Below are positions 44,088 to 47,070 of a stretch of 47,070 nt of DNA, piece after piece. The DNA is from Acidobacteria bacterium 13_1_20CM_3_53_8 (GTDB taxonomy: Bacteria; Acidobacteriota; Blastocatellia; Pyrinomonadales; Pyrinomonadaceae), in the NCBI GenBank assembly GCA_001920415.1, contig MNJR01000015.1:3410-50479 (forward strand). The letters run 5' to 3'. The first letter of the stretch is position 1. Each line of letters starts with the position of its first letter. The position numbers were made by a program, and so were the translations under genes. Under the pieces are notes generated by a model, which was not told the origin of the DNA, did no database searches, and was given only the letters and a program-made list of their open reading frames with translations.

Positions 44088-44233
44088 ATTTCAAATCATC
44101 TTTGCGAGCTTTGCTCTTTTCTTTGCGCCTTTGCGTGAACCTGCAACTCTTAATAAGCTCGACTTTGATGAAAATTGCAGGTTCTCGCAAAGGCGCAAAG
44201 GGAAAACCAAAGCTCGCTAAGATGGTTTGAAAT
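44088..44233. repeat. 59-bp-arm inverted repeat, GCGCAAAGG family, between atpZ and atpI
   Basis: 44088-44146 pairs with 44175-44233 over 59 positions with about eight mismatches around a 28-nt loop. The core CTTTGCGCCTTTGCG and the AGCGAGCTT or GCGAGCTTTG outer block are shared with the element at 22925-23042. It interrupts the atp gene string. Confidence 0.94.
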
Positions 44234-44239
44234 GATTTC

Positions 44240-44482
44240 TTAGTCGGAAAGCTTTGAGATCAGTCTGTAAAACTCATAAAAGCCTGCGACTGCGCCCAGC
44301 ACAATGCCAGCGACAACCATCCAAGGGCTTGTGCCAAGCCAGCGGTCTAGAAACCAGCCCAATCCGAAGAACGTTAGCACTGAAAAGAAGAGCGCGAGCG
44401 CCGCAGCGTAAGCAAGGCCGCTCCGCCGGTTTACATTCTGCTCGTCTTCGATAGATTTACGCTGCTTCCCTTCCTCTTTCAA
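44240..44482 (-). CDS. atpZ: AtpZ/AtpI-like Fo assembly protein
   Basis: An 80-residue two-helix membrane protein (YAAALALFFSVLTFFGLGWF; WMVVAGIVLGAVAGFYEFYR) with the AtpZ/F0F1-ATPase gene1 pattern LGWFLDRWLGTSPW...GxxxGxxAGFYEFYR. The frame is open further upstream, but that part overlaps the radical SAM gene. The best start is a TTG at 44482, one base after the radical SAM stop, with GGTGG upstream. Position at the head of the atp genes supports the name. Confidence 0.8.
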   Translation of the reverse strand: MKEEGKQRKSIEDEQNVNRRSGLAYAAALALFFSVLTFFGLGWFLDRWLGTSPWMVVAGIVLGAVAGFYEFYRLISKLSD

Positions 44483-44483
44483 A

Positions 44484-45608
44484 TCAAGGCCACCTGTTCC
44501 GCATGAAGAAATTTTTCGGGACTTCGTATAAAAGCGCGCGGCGCGAGTGGCGCATTGAATCGTGTATGAAGCAGACGTGCGTGCACCAGCATGCGCGCCC
44601 ACCGTCAATCGCTTCCATCTCCGTCTGTCTGCCTTGCGCAGACCAAAGCTCTTGGAAGTCGTAATCGTAATCCGAGAGCGTCGCAAACTTCTCGCGCAGT
44701 TCGCACGCGCGAACGTCGCCGTTGTAATCAATCACGGCTGTGGTCTCGCCTGCTGTGCACGGGAAAGGCCAGGCTGTAGGTTTTGTGAAGTTAGAATGCT
44801 GCGTGCGGTAATGCGTCGTTATAGCGCCAACGTAGAGCATTGTTTTGACGAAACGCGCGCCTGCTTCATCATCAGCAAACATGCGGTCGCCGTAACGCTT
44901 CGTCAATCGCGCGGCGCGCTCGTACATCCCCGAAAGAATTTCCGGCGGCACTCTCTTAATGCCCTCTCCGACCAATGTTTCGCCGCGAATGATGTTGAAG
45001 TAGTGTCCGTCCAGACGGAAATTTTTCCAGAGAAAATCAGCAAGCTTCTCAAGCTCCGTGTAGTTTTCAGCGCAGACCACAGTGTTGACGTTCAAGCGAA
45101 AGCGATCCGTGTACTTTTCCTTGAGCGGGTAAAGAGACTCAATGCAATCAAGCGCTTTCGGCCAGTTGCCCGGCACGCCGCGTATGCGGTCGTGAGTTTC
45201 GCCATAGCCGTCTAGCGCAATGTTGAGATAAAGATCAATCTTCGGGTGCTGGCCCAGCGCGTGGTCAACCACATCGTAAACGCGAGATTTGATAAGCGCG
45301 TTAGTAGGCAGAATCACACGGTTCACTCCGTTGTTCTCTACGAAAGTGTCAATGACTTTCATGAGATCGCGCCGGAGCGTAGGCTCGCCGCCCGACAGCC
45401 ACAGATCAGTTATCTGCGGCATCGTGCGCGAGACCTTTTCTATCTGCTCAAACGTGAGGTCGCCCGGACGGTTCAACTCTTCATGATAAAAGCAGGTCTG
45501 GCAGAATGCATTGCACCGCGATGTGACGAAGAGTATGACCGTGCCCAGACGCTGCTCGCGCTTAGTCGAGCGAAACAGTTGAACGAGTTGTATGGCTTTA
45601 TTCGGCAC
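44484..45608 (-). CDS. Radical SAM protein with C-terminal SPASM-like cysteines
   Basis: A 374-residue enzyme that uses S-adenosylmethionine and a [4Fe-4S] cluster. The CxxxCxxC cluster motif is SRCNAFCQTCFYHEEL (about residues 31-46), followed by LWLSGGEPTLRRDL, the GGE SAM-binding motif. A C-terminal set of Cys (FPCTAGE, RACEL, ACWCTHVC) suggests an auxiliary cluster of the SPASM/Twitch type. The substrate is not identifiable. It starts with GTG (45608), with no clear ribosome site. It lies between a glycosyltransferase and atpZ, with atpZ starting one base after its stop. Confidence 0.88.
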   Translation of the reverse strand: MPNKAIQLVQLFRSTKREQRLGTVILFVTSRCNAFCQTCFYHEELNRPGDLTFEQIEKVSRTMPQITDLWLSGGEPTLRRDLMKVIDTFVENNGVNRVILPTNALIKSRVYDVVDHALGQHPKIDLYLNIALDGYGETHDRIRGVPGNWPKALDCIESLYPLKEKYTDRFRLNVNTVVCAENYTELEKLADFLWKNFRLDGHYFNIIRGETLVGEGIKRVPPEILSGMYERAARLTKRYGDRMFADDEAGARFVKTMLYVGAITTHYRTQHSNFTKPTAWPFPCTAGETTAVIDYNGDVRACELREKFATLSDYDYDFQELWSAQGRQTEMEAIDGGRACWCTHVCFIHDSMRHSRRALLYEVPKNFFMRNRWP

Positions 45609-45620
45609 GTCTTATTAGAA

Positions 45621-45743
45621 GGCAAAAGTAAAAAGGTAAAAGGCAAAAGTTAGGCGGAAACCACTTTTTAAGATTTAGAGAGAAAGAGTAATAGAATTTC
45701 TTTCATCCTTATCCCTTTTGCCTTTTACCTTTTTACTTTTGCC
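45621..45743. repeat. 29-bp perfect inverted repeat, AAAAGGC heptamer family (T)
   Basis: 45621-45649 and 45715-45743 are exact reverse complements (GGCAAAAGTAAAAAGGTAAA... in part) around a 65-nt AT-rich loop. The stop codon and last residues of the glycosyltransferase come from the right arm. The same 29-mer occurs at 46950-46978. Confidence 0.95.
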
Positions 45744-46944
45744 TTTTCATAATGTCAGTTTCCGTCGGCGATTTCAATTCGTAAGTAAGCCCGCGCCAGA
45801 CGATTTTTTGGGAAAGCGCAGCAGCGATAGCATTATGAAGATAGATGAAAGTCGCAAGCGGCCAGAGGAACAGATGCGCAAACTGTCCGCGCTTTAACCC
45901 TGCGGCGTGCTGAGCCAGAGGCAGTTTTATTGCCCTCCAGCGCACGTATGATTTCGCAATGCCGAGCAAGTAAATTACTATAAGCAAAATAATGGCGATG
46001 AGTACGGGTTTATGTTGAAACGCGCGAGTTGTGACCAAGATGATGCCACCAAAGAAAATTAGAACGAAGAATGCGCTTCCTGCAAAAACAGCTTTCCAGA
46101 GATGCGTGGCATAGACACGCGTGATCTTCAATTGTCGCGTAGTGAATTCCAGAAGCTCTGTGAAGCTGCAATCTTCAAATGAAGCTGTCAGGCAGTCTGG
46201 CACGAAATGAATAGGAAGATGTTCTTGTTGTAAAGCTCGCGTCAGCGCGAAATCGTCCGAGAGAGTTCCGCGCCAGCGCTCGCGCATATTCAATCGCTCG
46301 AAAGTCTCGCGGCGGATTGCTGTAGCGCCTCCCCAGCAGAAATTTTTCTCCCTTTGCGATCCTAATGCTGATGCGATTGAAGCGTTCCAAACAGAGCGCA
46401 TGTGTGACCAAAATCCGCCGCGCACAGGGATGAACCAGCGATACCCGCTCGCCGCTCCGACCGTTTCATCAGCAAGCGGCGCGATGAGTGAACCGAGCCA
46501 ACTCGCGTGCGGTCTCGCGTCGGTGTCAACGAAGACGAGAACTAGGCTCTCAGGATTAATCTCTTTAACGGCTGCGCGCAGGTTATGAACTTTCTGCCCG
46601 CTCTCAGTTGTTACGCCTGCAATGACAACACGCGAGTTAATCGAACGTAAGGATGCAAAATCACTCCTTACTTTTTCAACCAAAGCTAGCGCCGGGTCGT
46701 TTGCGCTGTCTGTGACGAAAAGAATTTCATAGGCCGGATAATCAAGCCGCCATAGAGCGCGCAAATTCTCTTCCAATCCCTGATCCAATCCTCTGCACGG
46801 CGCTATGATGGAAGCTGGCGGGGTGAAGTCTGACCCTTCTTTCTTCATCTCGTGGCGCACGTACTTAAGAAATTCTAGTCCGCCTTTCAGCGAACTGATG
46901 CCGAGCACGACTAGAACGAGAGCGAAGAAATAGAATGCCAACAT
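45733..46944 (-). CDS. Family 2 glycosyltransferase, HpnI/ceramide glucosyltransferase-like
   Basis: A 403-residue membrane glycosyltransferase. An N-terminal helix (AFYFFALVLVVLGISSL) is followed by the GT2 catalytic region: PASIIAPCRGLDQGLEENL, DTDARPHASWLGSL (DxD-like), WGGATAIRRETFERL, LSDDFALTRALQ (the ED/DD motif) and a variant of QxxRW (RQLKITRVY). Three or four helices follow at the C-terminus. This resembles ceramide glucosyltransferase/HpnI-type proteins that glycosylate lipids. The last residues (MKRQK) and stop come from the repeat arm. The neighbouring radical SAM gene suggests a shared lipid-modification role, but this is only a guess. Confidence 0.85.
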   Translation of the reverse strand: MLAFYFFALVLVVLGISSLKGGLEFLKYVRHEMKKEGSDFTPPASIIAPCRGLDQGLEENLRALWRLDYPAYEILFVTDSANDPALALVEKVRSDFASLRSINSRVVIAGVTTESGQKVHNLRAAVKEINPESLVLVFVDTDARPHASWLGSLIAPLADETVGAASGYRWFIPVRGGFWSHMRSVWNASIASALGSQREKNFCWGGATAIRRETFERLNMRERWRGTLSDDFALTRALQQEHLPIHFVPDCLTASFEDCSFTELLEFTTRQLKITRVYATHLWKAVFAGSAFFVLIFFGGIILVTTRAFQHKPVLIAIILLIVIYLLGIAKSYVRWRAIKLPLAQHAAGLKRGQFAHLFLWPLATFIYLHNAIAAALSQKIVWRGLTYELKSPTETDIMKRQK

Positions 46945-46949
46945 AGAAA

Positions 46950-47070
46950 GGCAAAAGTAAAAAGGTAAAAGGCAAAAGTTAGGACAAAGCCTTCGCCTCT
47001 AATTTTTAATTTATAATTCACGCCTGCAAGGCGTGTCCACACTTTTGACTTTTACCTTTTTACTTTTGCC
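46950..47070. repeat. Inverted repeat, AAAAGGC heptamer family (U), to the window edge
   Basis: 46950-46978 (same 29-mer as at 45621-45649) pairs with 47042-47070 with one mismatch. The loop contains a small GCCTGCAAGGC hairpin. The element may extend past the window. Confidence 0.92.

Noticed and set aside
44484-45608. Assignment of the radical SAM protein as HpnH (hopanoid)
   Set aside because: The N-terminus and cluster context differ from HpnH (CNLACAGC type); the glycosyltransferase neighbour alone is not enough.
2340-47070. CRISPR array from the many short repeats
   Set aside because: Repeats are inverted and degenerate, not regularly spaced direct repeats with unique spacers; no cas genes.
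1-47070. tRNA or rRNA genes
   Set aside because: I looked for the conserved T-arm pattern GGTTCRANNCC with an acceptor stem and for rRNA core sequences and found none.

Overview
The window looks like chromosomal DNA from a Gram-negative bacterium, most likely an Acidobacteriota of the Blastocatellia type. That placement is inference. It rests on lipid A/Kdo genes (waaA, lpxK), a PEP-CTERM protein, several Ser/Thr kinases fused to TolB-like beta-propellers or SUMF1 domains, and moderate GC. I see no rRNA, tRNA, CRISPR array, phage module or recognisable transposase gene.

Layout. 1-8.0 kb (+): the end of a sigma-54 activator, murJ, a PEP-CTERM protein with a clear terminator, nnr-tsaE, and small genes (bacilliredoxin, SRPBCC, membrane proteins). 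8.1-14.4 kb: a DUF1992 gene (-), recG, a DUF3298 lipoprotein and two tandem rsmD genes. 14.4-19.7 kb: a PemK-type and a DUF433/DUF5615 toxin-antitoxin pair, a decayed kinase-SUMF1 gene, tsaD and a GAF protein. 20-25.8 kb (-): two kinase/TolB genes, one broken. 26-35.6 kb: a PhyH-like oxygenase, the hrcA-grpE-dnaK-dnaJ heat-shock cluster, a SprT-like protease and efp. 35.7-41.6 kb: waaA-lpxK, a fourth kinase and a secreted LecA-like protein. 42-47 kb (-): a GT2 glycosyltransferase, a radical SAM protein and the ATP synthase Fo genes atpZ-atpI-atpB(broken)-atpE.

The most unusual feature is the intergenic DNA. Almost every gap longer than about 80 bp holds a long inverted repeat. Several families recur: arms built from degenerate 7-9 bp units (GACGCGGG, AAAAGGC, TTTTCAG, ACACGAAG, GCGCAAAGG, GATGAGT), perfect GC-rich arms, and composite cassettes of hairpins with varied stems and GNNA tetraloops. 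Different families are nested concentrically, one inside the loop of another (12.83-13.12 kb). The same elements recur at unrelated loci, including their loops. One arm lies in frame inside recG, and several genes take their stop codons and last residues from a repeat arm. This looks like a non-autonomous, hairpin-based mobile repeat system whose driver lies outside the window.

Three large genes (two kinases and atpB) carry frameshifts where family-conserved sequence is missing. Either the genes are decaying or the assembly has short deletions.
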